64,000 bases of DNA, taken from the NCBI GenBank assembly GCA_012064385.1, contig QRDG01001901.1, positions 1 through 64,000 of the forward strand, read 5' to 3'. Under the pieces are notes generated by a model, which was not told where the DNA came from, searched no databases, and saw nothing but the letters and a program-made list of their open reading frames with translations. The stretch is from Puccinellia tenuiflora. Taxonomy: Eukaryota > Streptophyta > Magnoliopsida > Poales > Poaceae. Position 1 is the first letter of the stretch; the number at the start of each line of letters is the position of its first letter. Shown piece by piece: positions 54,596-64,000 of this stretch. The translations under genes were made by a program, and so were the position numbers.

Positions 54596-55414
54596 TGTCG
54601 GATTTGTGGGTTCCGACGGACCTAGGTTCTTCCACGAGGATGAAAGATAGCCTACCGATGAGATCTCTGCGAGGGTCTGAGCGAGCACGGCAAGAACACA
54701 CTCACGAGGTTTACCCAGGTTTAGGCCACCATTGCGGTGTAAAACCCTACTCCTGCTTGTCTGGTTGTATTACGGGTGTTCATTGTTTGAGTTCCGAACC
54801 GTGAGGTGTTCGAACTCTCCTACTTGAGACTGGACCCAAAAGTCCCCCTCAATGGAGGCAGTGATCCCCCTTTTATAGTGACCTGGGCCTATTTCTCTTG
54901 GCGGGAAGGGCAACCACAATTGGCCAGGAGAAGACAAAGGAGGGTGCGTGGCTTGCTGACGTCGTCCTCCAGAATGGGTCCCTCGACGGGACCTTTAAGC
55001 ATCAAAGAGGGAAGAGTCCTCTCGTCCTTGGTCTGGTCTTGCACCGTCCCAGTCTTTAATCACCAAAATGGGCAAACCGCCCCGTACGTAGCTCTGCTGT
55101 GTACTTTTTGGCGTCATCTCCTCCCTCCGCGGGGCAGGCGCAGAGAGGCCTTCGTTTGGACGCCTCGCGAGGCGGGCCTGGTGTGGTCCTTCGGTCTTGA
55201 TTCTCACGGGAGCAGGGTCCCTGACGAGGTGTTTGCTGAACCTTTGTAACAGCACGAAGCGTTCAGGCCGCTGACAGCTGGGACAGGGGACCCTGGTTCC
55301 CATAGTCCCGACAGTAGCCCCCGGGCCCATGGCCCGAGCATGTTCGCCGCTGGAGTCGAGGAGGTGGAGTCTGTACGACGAAGACGAGGCAGCGGAGGAG
55401 AAGAGGCGGGGAAC
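54596..55414 (-). mobile_element. Truncated gypsy-type LTR
   Basis: The plus strand starts TGTCGGATTTGTGGG. Read on the minus strand, it ends with '...gtgtaaaacc', 'gcctaaacctgggtaaacctcg' and '...aaatccgaca', the common end of Triticeae gypsy LTRs, with a minus-strand TATA box at 54871-54877. Its other side is cut by the element starting at 55415. Confidence 0.6.
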
Positions 55415-57168
55415 TGATGGCCCTTGACGTAGTTACCTGCGTCAAAAGAATATGGGTTAGGTTGAGACTCCAAGTGCAGAGTGTATAGTATAGGAAAGAC
55501 AATTTTCCCCACGAGGGGTGACTCGAGGGTTTAATATCGAACTCTCGGGGAATCAGTAGTGAAAGATTTATCTTCTTATCCTTCCCTTGAGAACCTACAA
55601 ACAAAGTAAATTGTTTTGTGCCCTCAACCTCACCAAGTGGTTGTCAAGCACAAGGTGTGAGAATGATATCAAAATAAAACAAATGCAAAACAATAAATAA
55701 AGATGCAATGATCATAAATAAATATGCAAGGATGGTGGAAACAATGATGGATGATATTTTTGGGTTTTATATTGTGAATGCAAGATATAAAAGTATTTTT
55801 GTATTTTCGGATTTTTAAATGGCAGAAAATGGAAAATGCTTATAAGTTGTTGTAAAGGTGTTTCTTATGATTAAAAATGGACCGGGGTTCATGGTTTCAC
55901 AAATGCACTCTCTCTTTAAGAAAGTGATAGATAATGGAACACTAGAATTTACATATGAGATTGCAACAAAAAGGTTTCATGACAAGTTAATAATTATATG
56001 GGCATCACATCCTAACATAGAGATCTTTTGTTTATTAATCTCTCTTATACTCCACCAAGATGTGAATTAAATCTTAGCACCTCAGTAATTATGATAAATC
56101 AGTGTATAGCTTTAAGTCTTATGACATGAAGTTAAAATAAAAACATGCTAGATCTAGTCATGGAGAAGTGGCAATGGTCACACCCACACCTCCGGTAGCA
56201 TGGTATTTTTCTTTATCCCTAGTGAGGCAACAAAGTAAGGTAAAAATACCCAAGTGGATCGCAGAACTTCTCTCACTTTCACCGCACTAGCCACCCCCTC
56301 ATTACTCCAACTAATGCACATGTTCCTTCACACACGCTCTCATAAACATGCTTGATCATAACAAGTAGACAAGAACGGGGTACATAATATGCATCTATTT
56401 TCATAACTGAAACAAAACAATTGCAATCTCAAAAATATATTAACTCATAAAGAGATCCACCACAAAGGAATTACATAGATGACCGTAATCATGTTCGGCA
56501 GCTCATACGGTGCTAATTAGTGAAGCTCAAAGAGAGGAGAGATACATAAGTTACTTCCATAAACCCATAGTCCAGGGGTGGACTACTCCCTCTTCATCAT
56601 GGAGATGGTGGAGATGTCGTTGCGAGAGATGGAGACCACGCCGGCAGCGCCCCGCCGGAGTTTTAACCCTCCAATCTGCAGCTCCAGGTCTCTGTTTCGG
56701 TGTTTCTGTGTTTCGGCGGCGCTCCCTTCTGGAAAACGTCGGGGGACTATTTTTATAGTCGTTTTTAGGTCAAAAGGAAGCTTCGGGAAGAAAGATCGAC
56801 AGAAACGGAGCCACGAGGGCCAAGTTGGTGGGCCCCACGTGGCCAATGAATCTGGCCGCGTGGGTCCCCCTCTTTTGGCCTTCGGGCTTCCACTTTTTCA
56901 CTTCCTTCGCTCCTACGCTTTGTTCCTTCCAAAAACGGATGCTCGTAAATTTTCAGGTCATTTGGACGTCGTTTGGGTCCCTGAAACTCAAAAATATAGA
57001 AAATAGAGTTTTCAGCCAGTGCAGGGTTAATTCCAGAAGAATAGGAAAATTGTGAAATCTTCCCAAAATCAATAGAAAACAATGATATAACCCTTATATG
57101 ATGCAAATATGATTGAAATATGAGTAATATAATGCAAAGTTCATGTATGCATTTTACATGCATCAACA
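55415..57168 (-). repeat. 3' LTR of the minus-strand gag-protease element
   Basis: 1754 bp, plus strand TGATGGCCC...CATCAACA. 56700-57168 is closely similar to 10440-10861 and 22680-23098. The left 1.2 kb has diverged strongly from the 9302 copy. TATA-like element on the minus strand near 56750-56760. Confidence 0.7.
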
Positions 57169-59617
57169 TCCCCAAGCTTAACCTATACTCGTTCTCGAGT
57201 ATAAAGGTGATAAAACCAACATGGACTTTGCATTTTAAGACTATCAATGGATATCAAAGATGATTACTATTGCTACATAAAGTCAAATGATTCATTCTTT
57301 AAAGGAATAGCAATATGCAAGATAGATTATAAAGTGATATCAAATATTCAATCCAAGGATATTCAATGATAATTCACAAAGTGTAACATAGAAGAAAGTA
57401 CTATGGACCAAATGTATGCATAATAAAAAGTAAAAAGATCCTATAATGGTCATAGAGTACTCTTATAAAACTAAATGTAAAAGGTGGACACTTTGGATAG
57501 ATATATATATGAGTAGAGGTAAATACATGAACAAGTATCATCTAACTTCCAAATGCTTCTACTTAAGTTAATGTTTGCAATGTGGTATCATTGGTATCAA
57601 GCTCTCATTACCCCTTATCATAACATCTTGAATGGTTAAAGTTTAAAGTGAAAGCAATTATGAGTAGTGTGCTTGACAAAGCAATGGCTGAAAGTTTCAT
57701 GCCCCTTGAATATGAGTACCTACACCATGGTGTTACTCAACTTGGGAAACAAAGCAAGTTCAAGTAAAAGCATTGTATAATAGCGTCATTAAGAGGGTCA
57801 ACTGGGGTACCTCTTGTCCCAGGACATGGAACAAGCCCATGTCAAAATGACAAGACAAACAAACATAAGAAACAATCTCAACACCCTTTTTATTTACTAT
57901 TGGTATAGCTTTTTATTGTGAGGTGTATCACTGAAGGTTCACATAGCATGTAAGTAAATTTCCACCATGACAGCATGGCTTAGATTGGCGGCCCAGGTAT
58001 CTCTCTAGCCATTTATACAACTACTTAAACCTACTAAATTTCCACATTTCTTTGGCACCATGATAAGCATCCATAAACAAAAGTACATGATATCAACTAG
58101 ATATAATTTAGTGCAATGTTGAAAGCTTGCCATGTGACAGCACATTTGCGCTAACTAGCAACCAAGACTCTTGTCAAATTCACAACTTCATAATTTTAAT
58201 CACAATGGTTCATGTTCATTAAGTGCAATAGTAAGGTGTGAGAGCTATTTAACCAAAATTTTCCCATAACAATCAATAACATAAGCATTTTAATTCAGAG
58301 GTATGGATAACACAAAGTAACATGATAAACATACTCGGAATAGCATAAATCTAATAGGTAGATATGGTGGACTCACTGGAAAAACTTTGGTTGAAGGTGT
58401 TGGAAAACAAGTTTTTACTTGTTGGAATTTTTGGGCTAGCAAAAGGGAGAAAGTTGACCAACTAAATGCATGCACAAGTGTCCATAGAACTAACCAATCC
58501 ATGTTAAACAAAGTAAAGTAACATTCAGCATCAAAACATGAATAAGAGATAGCTCTTGATAAAACACTTGCAAATTAACACTCATTAAAAAGCACATGAA
58601 TTATGCAACTATATGTATCTTTTTAAATCAACTTAAACATCCCATTCCCAATTTTTTATATAGAATCCAACTTTATTCAACCCAAACTTCCAGTAGCTCT
58701 CTCATATAAAAATGATAGTGGTGGTCTCAAAACAAAAATCAAACCAAAATAAAAAGCAAATAAAAGAAGCTCCAAGTTTATGCGATAAAGTGTATTGATC
58801 GAAAAACAGAAGTTAGACGTGTGCAAACCGAGAGTGTGTTGGTCCAGTGGGGTTGTCTTCACATCCCCAAGCTTATGGTCTTCACCATTCTTGGATATCT
58901 CTTGGTGCATCTCCTCTAATCCCTGTGAAAAAACTTCAAAACATTGTTTCTCCCATTTCTTTTCTGTGGGGTGACATTAGTAGTGATTGACAAATGCATT
59001 ACTTGCTGCATATAATCCTTAGACAAAAACTCATATGAATTTCCAGAGAGTGTATAATGTTGTATGCCTACATATAAACTTAATTGGATCAACAAGATTC
59101 ATATTAAAAGTTCAAAACATGCATCAAACAATATGGGACAGAATCTGTCCAGAAAACTAGCAGCAGCGAAACATATTTTTCTACCCGACTTAAACATGTC
59201 TAAAAATTCTGAAACAATTCAGGCATATAGAGTATGAAAAGTTGCAGTTACAGTAAAAATATGAGCTCATTCGTAGTTACAGAATAGGAACTAAAAATCA
59301 AACCATGCATAGATTCGTGCTGGAATAAAATCTCCGAATGCAAATAGCAACTTTTTCATACCAAAATAGGTAAAACTTGGCACTTTATTAAAAATTCCAG
59401 AAACTAAACTAAAAACTAAGTCTCTTGTTACAGAAAGAGGACACAAAGAAAATCAAAAATAAAAACAACCGGGTTGCCTCCCGCAAAGCGCTTTCTTTAT
59501 AGCCATATAGCTAGGCTTCTTACTTGATATTTATGATGGACGAAGCTCATGAGGGAGCATGAACTTTGGTGTGTCCCTCTTCCTTGGGAAATGTTCCATG
59601 CACTTCTTGTGTGGGAA
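57169..59617 (-). other. Spacer between gag-protease and 3' LTR
   Basis: 2.4 kb of AT-rich sequence. The first 0.55 kb matches 10862-11411. Short minus-strand frames (58290-58511, 58677-58910) have no domains. 59460-59520 contains 'gggttgcctcccgcaaagcgctttctttatagcc', a phrase I recall beside this type of gag-pro gene. RT, RNase H and integrase are absent. Confidence 0.6.
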
Positions 59618-61365
59618 CTAAAACTTCACATTCACTTCTTTTGAATCAATGATAGCACCTGTGGTACGAAGAAAAGGTCTTCCAAGAATAATTGGACTAG
59701 AGGTTTTATTCCCCATATCCATGATTAGAAAATCAACAGGTACAAATGTCATATGCAACTCTACCGTAACATTATTTACTTTTCCTAAAGCATGTTTAAT
59801 GGAATCATCAGCAAGTCCAAGTTCAATAGAGCATTTTTCAAGATTCTTTAATTCAAGAACTTCATATAATTCTTTAGATAAAACAGAGACACTAGATCCT
59901 AGATCTAATATAGCATGGTGTGTCTCTTTTCCAATGGTTACTAGTACTTTGGGAATCCATACATCCCCAAGCTTAGGTGGTATCATATCTTCTTGGTTGT
60001 ACCTAGCAATCTTTTCTTTTAACACATGATTAGCAATAAAAGAACCAAAACATTCTTGGTTGGCATTAATGGAAGGATCACTTGCAATTTTTTGTAAGAT
60101 AGATGTTAATTCATGCAAGCTACAATTATCTAAATCAAGTAGTGGTTCCTTGACTTCACTAAGCATTTTAACTTCTTCAACTTTTCTTTCTTTCTCAATC
60201 ATCATTGGAGATTCATCATATTTAGTTTCATTAACTTCTTCTTTTAAACCAACAAGTTGAGACATAAATGGCAACAAATATTCAGGATAATTCAATAATT
60301 CATTAAGAGTTTCCTCCAAAGTAAGAGGAACATTTTCAGAAATATTAATAGAATTCATTCCAACCACAGGTGGTGCTTGTGGTTTCCCTGCAAACATACT
60401 CAATAAAGTGGCTTGGTTATCAGCTAGTTTTGAAAGGGCTTTGTCTAGTCCTGCAGCTTGGAGTTGTAAGCCTTTAATATCAGAACTAATAGAAGCAACA
60501 GACTTATTCAACTCTTGTATCATGGTATTATGACTAGCAATTTGTTCCATAAGAATTTTATTAGCCTCATGATTATCATTACTTGGTGGCATAGGCTTCC
60601 ATTTATTATCACTAGTATTAGGATATGGAACAAAAGGATGGTTGTTGGGAACATATGGGGTTTTATTACAAGAATTATAATTGTTGTTACCATACCCATT
60701 ATTACCATAGTTCCTAATGAAGTTAACATCAACACTTTCAAGATTATTACCAACTAGTTCTTGCAAAGGGGCATTCTCAATATTTTGTTTATTAATGACA
60801 GCAAGAATAGTGTCCATTTTAGATGACAAATCATTTGTTTCTTCTATGGAGTTTATTTTCTTAGATGGATTAGGTGCTCTTTCAGTATTCCATTGACTAT
60901 AGTTTTGCAAAATACTTTCTAAGATGTTCTTAGCTTCTACTATTGTTTTTCCCATAAAAGCCCCTCTAGCAGCGGAATCAAGAATATTTCTAGACATGTA
61001 ATTTAGACCATTATAGAAAGAGTGTAATATGGTCCATTCATTAAACCCATGTGAAGGACAAGTTCTAAGCATAAGTTTTATCCTATCCCAAGCCATGGCG
61101 ACATGTTCATTTTCATTTTGCCTAAAAGAAAGAATATTGTTTCTATTTTGCAAAATTTTAACAGGAGGATAATATTTCTTAATGAAAGCTTCTTTTAGAT
61201 CACTCCAACAATTAATGCTATCAGTAGGTAGTCAATGCAACCATTCTTTAGCTTTTCCTCTAAGTGAGAAAGGAAATAATTTCAGTTTTAGAATATCACT
61301 TTCCACATTTTTAAATTTTTGCATGTCACATATTTCAACAAAATCATGAAGATGCATAGAGGCAT
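59618..61365 (-). pseudogene. Gag-protease gene of the minus-strand gypsy element
   Basis: The frame enters from the insertion at 61365 with 'HLHDFVEICDMQKFK', typical of the retrotransposon gag domain, and is interrupted by a TGA at 61232-61234. It then stays open from 61153 to 59618 (511 residues): 'AWDRIKLMLRTCPSHG' and 'LHSFYNGL' of the gag domain, an Asn-rich middle, a coiled coil near 60400-60560, and a retropepsin with DLGSS near 59910 and 'IILGRPFLRTTGA' near 59665-59690. No zinc knuckle is seen. Its N-terminus lies beyond the inserted Tekay LTR. It is inactive in this copy through the stop and the insertion. Protease style suggests the Athila-like branch. Confidence 0.75.
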
Positions 61366-64000
61366 TGTAACATCCCAGAATTAATATAAGTATTATTAAT
61401 TCCAAAAAAAGTGGGCCAACAATTTTTATTATTATTTTGTGTGTGATTGCTTGTGTTTTGTTGCTTGATGTGTGTGTTTGCTAAGTAGAAATTTTGAAGA
61501 TAGGAAAAGGAACAAAATCATATCATCATCACATAAAATCATGTGGCAAATGTCACACACATTTCTCTAAGTGAGAAATTAATATTTTCTTTCAAACCAA
61601 AATACAGTGGGGTGACATAGTGATCACTCCCACTTTGCTCTTATATCTTTTCCCCTCTCCCAAAAACATTTCTAAAATTCTTAAATTAAAATTCTAATTC
61701 TTTCTTTATTCTTTCTAACTCACCAAATGTGCTATGATGCACTTGTTAAATAAATTCCACCATAGCACCACAAATCCCTATTAACTTGTAGGAATCAAAT
61801 CATGGAAATAAATTTCAGAAAATTGAATTAATTTTCGTTGGAGCATTTCATCAAACACCTTAGGGGCACAAATCTGCCCTTTCCAAAACCGGTGCAAAAA
61901 TCATGGTAGAAGCCTGGGGACTCGACCCCTTTTCACCTCTCCTACCTACTCTCCCTCCCTGTGCAGCCACTTGCCTCCATTCCATCAGCATGGCCGGCCA
62001 AGTCCATGGAGGAGCATGGCAGCCATGCGGCTCTCCCGCACTCTCTCTCTCACTCGCGTTCTCTCTCTCCCTCACGCCCGACGAGTGTCACTCCCTCCTC
62101 TGCAGCCAGACCAGGCCCCCCTAGCGAGTCGGAGCACCCCGAGCTCCCTCTCCCTCGCCCTGTACTCCCCCATACCGAAACCCTAGCCACCCGTCGCCGC
62201 GGACGTTGCTCTGCTCGCCAACCCCCTCGCCCGCGCCAGCACGTACCCCTGTCTCTCCTCTCTCCCACAGACACGAGCCCCACCACTCCGGTTCCCTCTT
62301 GAGGACGCACGCATGCTCGCCCATCCGTGCTCGCCATGCTGTGGGCATCTCGGTGTTCCCGGCCGCTCACTAAACCTTAGCTCCCGCCACTGCACTGGAG
62401 GGCGCGGATAGATGACGTGGTTCACCCCACCCTCGCGTCGCTGACGCCCCGTGCCGCACCTGCCCGTACCCGCCGTCGAGCACCCTGCCTGCGCACTGGA
62501 CCCGCACCACCCCAAGCTCCAGCTCAGCCCTAGCGCGCTCCCCTCGCTCCCACTAAACCCTAGCCGCACCAGAGGCCGTTGCCGCACCAACTAGCCGTTA
62601 ATGGCGCTCTCTCCCTAACCCTAGCTCACTCCCCGCTCCCGGTCCATCGTGCACCCGATGCCGGCTATAAAAGGACACCCCGAGCCTCCTTTGCACCCCG
62701 CACCACACTCTCCCCTCTCACTCACTCCCTCACTCTCCACCACCTCTCTGCCCCCGCCAGGAGGGCGGGAGCATCGCTGCCGTCGCCGCTGTCCGTGGAG
62801 GCCGAGCTCGCCACGCTCGGCAACCGTTGAGGTCGACGACGACCACGAGGCCACGCTGGCCTTCTTCCCTTCTGCCCTCTCACCTCTCTGTTCCTCCCGC
62901 AGCCGCCGCTCACCCTTGCCCCGTTTTCCCGTGCTCAGGATCCACCCGAGGGACTCGCCGGCGAGGAGACCGTCCCGAGCTCGGCACGGAGCTGCAGCCG
63001 ACGAACCGGACCTCCCCAGCATGTACGACTCCGCCAGTCGGCCCCGTCAAGCCTCTGCCACCGTCCGCCACCTCTCCACCACCCCGGGAAACCCTAGGTG
63101 AGCCTCCCCGAGCTCGTCTCCGTCGTCTACCCTCTCCGTCGCCGCTGTTCTTAGGTCACCGGCGACGAGATCGTCGCAGGCCGTTGGATCTTAATCCAAC
63201 GGCAGCATACCGGTTCGGATATCTTAATTAAAACTGATGGACGGACCCCACCCGTCAGGATTTTAAACATTTCCCGGCGCGGGAAAAATCCCGTGGGCCG
63301 GCCCGTTAAGCCCAAAATTCACCCGTGGCCTTTATCTTTTTGAATTAGACTCAAAATATTCAAATCTGGACTTATGGTAGAAATCAAATAACTCGAGAAT
63401 GGTACGTGCAAAAATTATGAAATTTGGTGTGCTGATAGCTTATCAAATTATCTAGCTAATGGCATTGGTCCCACATTAATTAAATTAATATTGAGCAAAT
63501 GGTAAATTGTTTAGAACAGACGGTTTTAAACCTAAACTTGTTTGTTTCTGATGCTCTAAGTGCCCAAATAATGTGAATCCAATTTTGTTAGCTTAGTACT
63601 ATGATAACTTAGCTGCCCTAATGTTTGTAGAATTAATTAATCATTATTAATTAATTGAAATCTGATAAAAGAAAGGAAGCCTTTCTGAACTAAAACATTT
63701 TTAAAACAATAATGGAAAATCCAAATGAGTTAGGACCAATTTTGTTAGATCACATTTAGTCAGTGTTAGTTACCCCTAAAAGGGTTTAATTTTTGAATAA
63801 AATTAACTTGAGTTGTAGCAAAAACTAGAATATTAACCTCTGGATTAAGACATTTATACAGGGAGTTTGACAAGTCAATTTGAATTAAATCTAATTGGGT
63901 TGTCTTCTACACATAATTAGCTTTTTGTAGAAATTTAGTTCATAGTTTTGTGATTCACAGAACTGAAGTTATGCAATTAAACATGAAACCCTAGTTTCTG
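61366..64000 (+). mobile_element. Second Tekay-type LTR, continuing past the window
   Basis: Starts TGTAACATCCCAGAATTAATA at 61366, after the candidate TSD GGCAT (61361-61365). It aligns with 11645-15223 without the solo LTR. AT-rich flanks match well ('catcccagaattaatataag', 'tagcaaaaactagaatattaac'). The GC-rich block 61900-63230 is longer and much more divergent. TATA box at 62666-62672. About 1.7 kb of LTR should lie to the right. Whether an internal region follows cannot be seen. Open frames in 61900-63230 on both strands are composition-driven. Confidence 0.8.

Larger units (their letters stand above)
55415..61365 (-). mobile_element. Minus-strand gypsy element with gag-protease, no RT, cut by a Tekay LTR
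   Basis: The left LTR is 55415-57168 and a polypurine tract (reverse of CCCCAAGCTTAA) follows at 57171-57182. A 2.4-kb spacer and a gag-protease gene follow, reaching the insertion at 61366. The spacer and the inner LTR half match the element at 9302-11411, so both belong to one family or sister families. The 5' side and primer site lie beyond the inserted LTR, outside the window. Confidence 0.75.

Noticed and set aside
61900..63231. Several overlapping frames of 70-150 codons
   Set aside because: GC-rich LTR core; frames overlap on both strands with biased composition and no recognisable motif.

Overview
The window is nuclear DNA of a Triticeae grass (wheat, barley, rye or Aegilops type). 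Evidence: a copia element with BARE/Angela/WIS-type LTRs, an Athila-lineage gypsy element with a tRNA-Asp-like primer site, a Tekay-lineage gypsy element, CACTA and Harbinger-like DNA elements, a SINE-like sequence and LINE remnants, nested with readable target-site duplications (TSDs). There are no bacterial features, rRNA genes or CRISPR arrays.

Layout. 1-9301: a gypsy-type LTR split by a gag-only copia element (752-8887, TSD GTACT). 9302-23098: a minus-strand gypsy element whose interior received a Tekay gypsy element (11645-21885, LTR about 4.1 kb), itself carrying a solo LTR (12339-13542, TSD CCATG); a deletion joins the Tekay integrase directly to the outer element's far LTR. 23240-24200: a broken B3-domain gene, minus strand. 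24580-25600: direct repeats, a SINE-like unit and a CACTA end. 25640-28200: a decayed LINE ORF2 split by a minus-strand LINE-like retroposon with a 13-bp TSD. 28560-29153: MITE pieces. 29193-31541: two abutting Harbinger-like elements, each carrying a broken copy of the same unrecognised ORF. 31842-34774: the one intact host gene found, a three-exon gene for a 103-aa Sel1-like protein. 35640-36311: a GC-rich, duplicated gene-edge-like stretch. 36312-49522: an Athila-lineage gypsy element whose 5' LTR is split by a BARE-like copia element (36395-44882, TSD CTAAC). 49523-about 53540: a CACTA element with a decayed ORF2 only. 53642-54595: a 361-bp tandem repeat. 54596-55414: a truncated gypsy LTR. 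55415-61365: a minus-strand gypsy element with gag and protease, cut by a second Tekay-type LTR (61366 to the end).

How it fits together. Nearly everything is selfish DNA in successive layers. Four LTR elements carry gag, or gag plus protease, but no reverse transcriptase or integrase, so they would depend on enzymes from other copies. The only full pol region (Tekay) is dead, with several stop codons, a frameshift and a truncated integrase. Two unrelated LTR families have clusters of short palindromes in the probable U3 upstream of a TATA-like box. The host genes are the Sel1-like gene and the B3 pseudogene.

All family names rest on motifs and repeat ends read by eye; no database search or alignment program was run.
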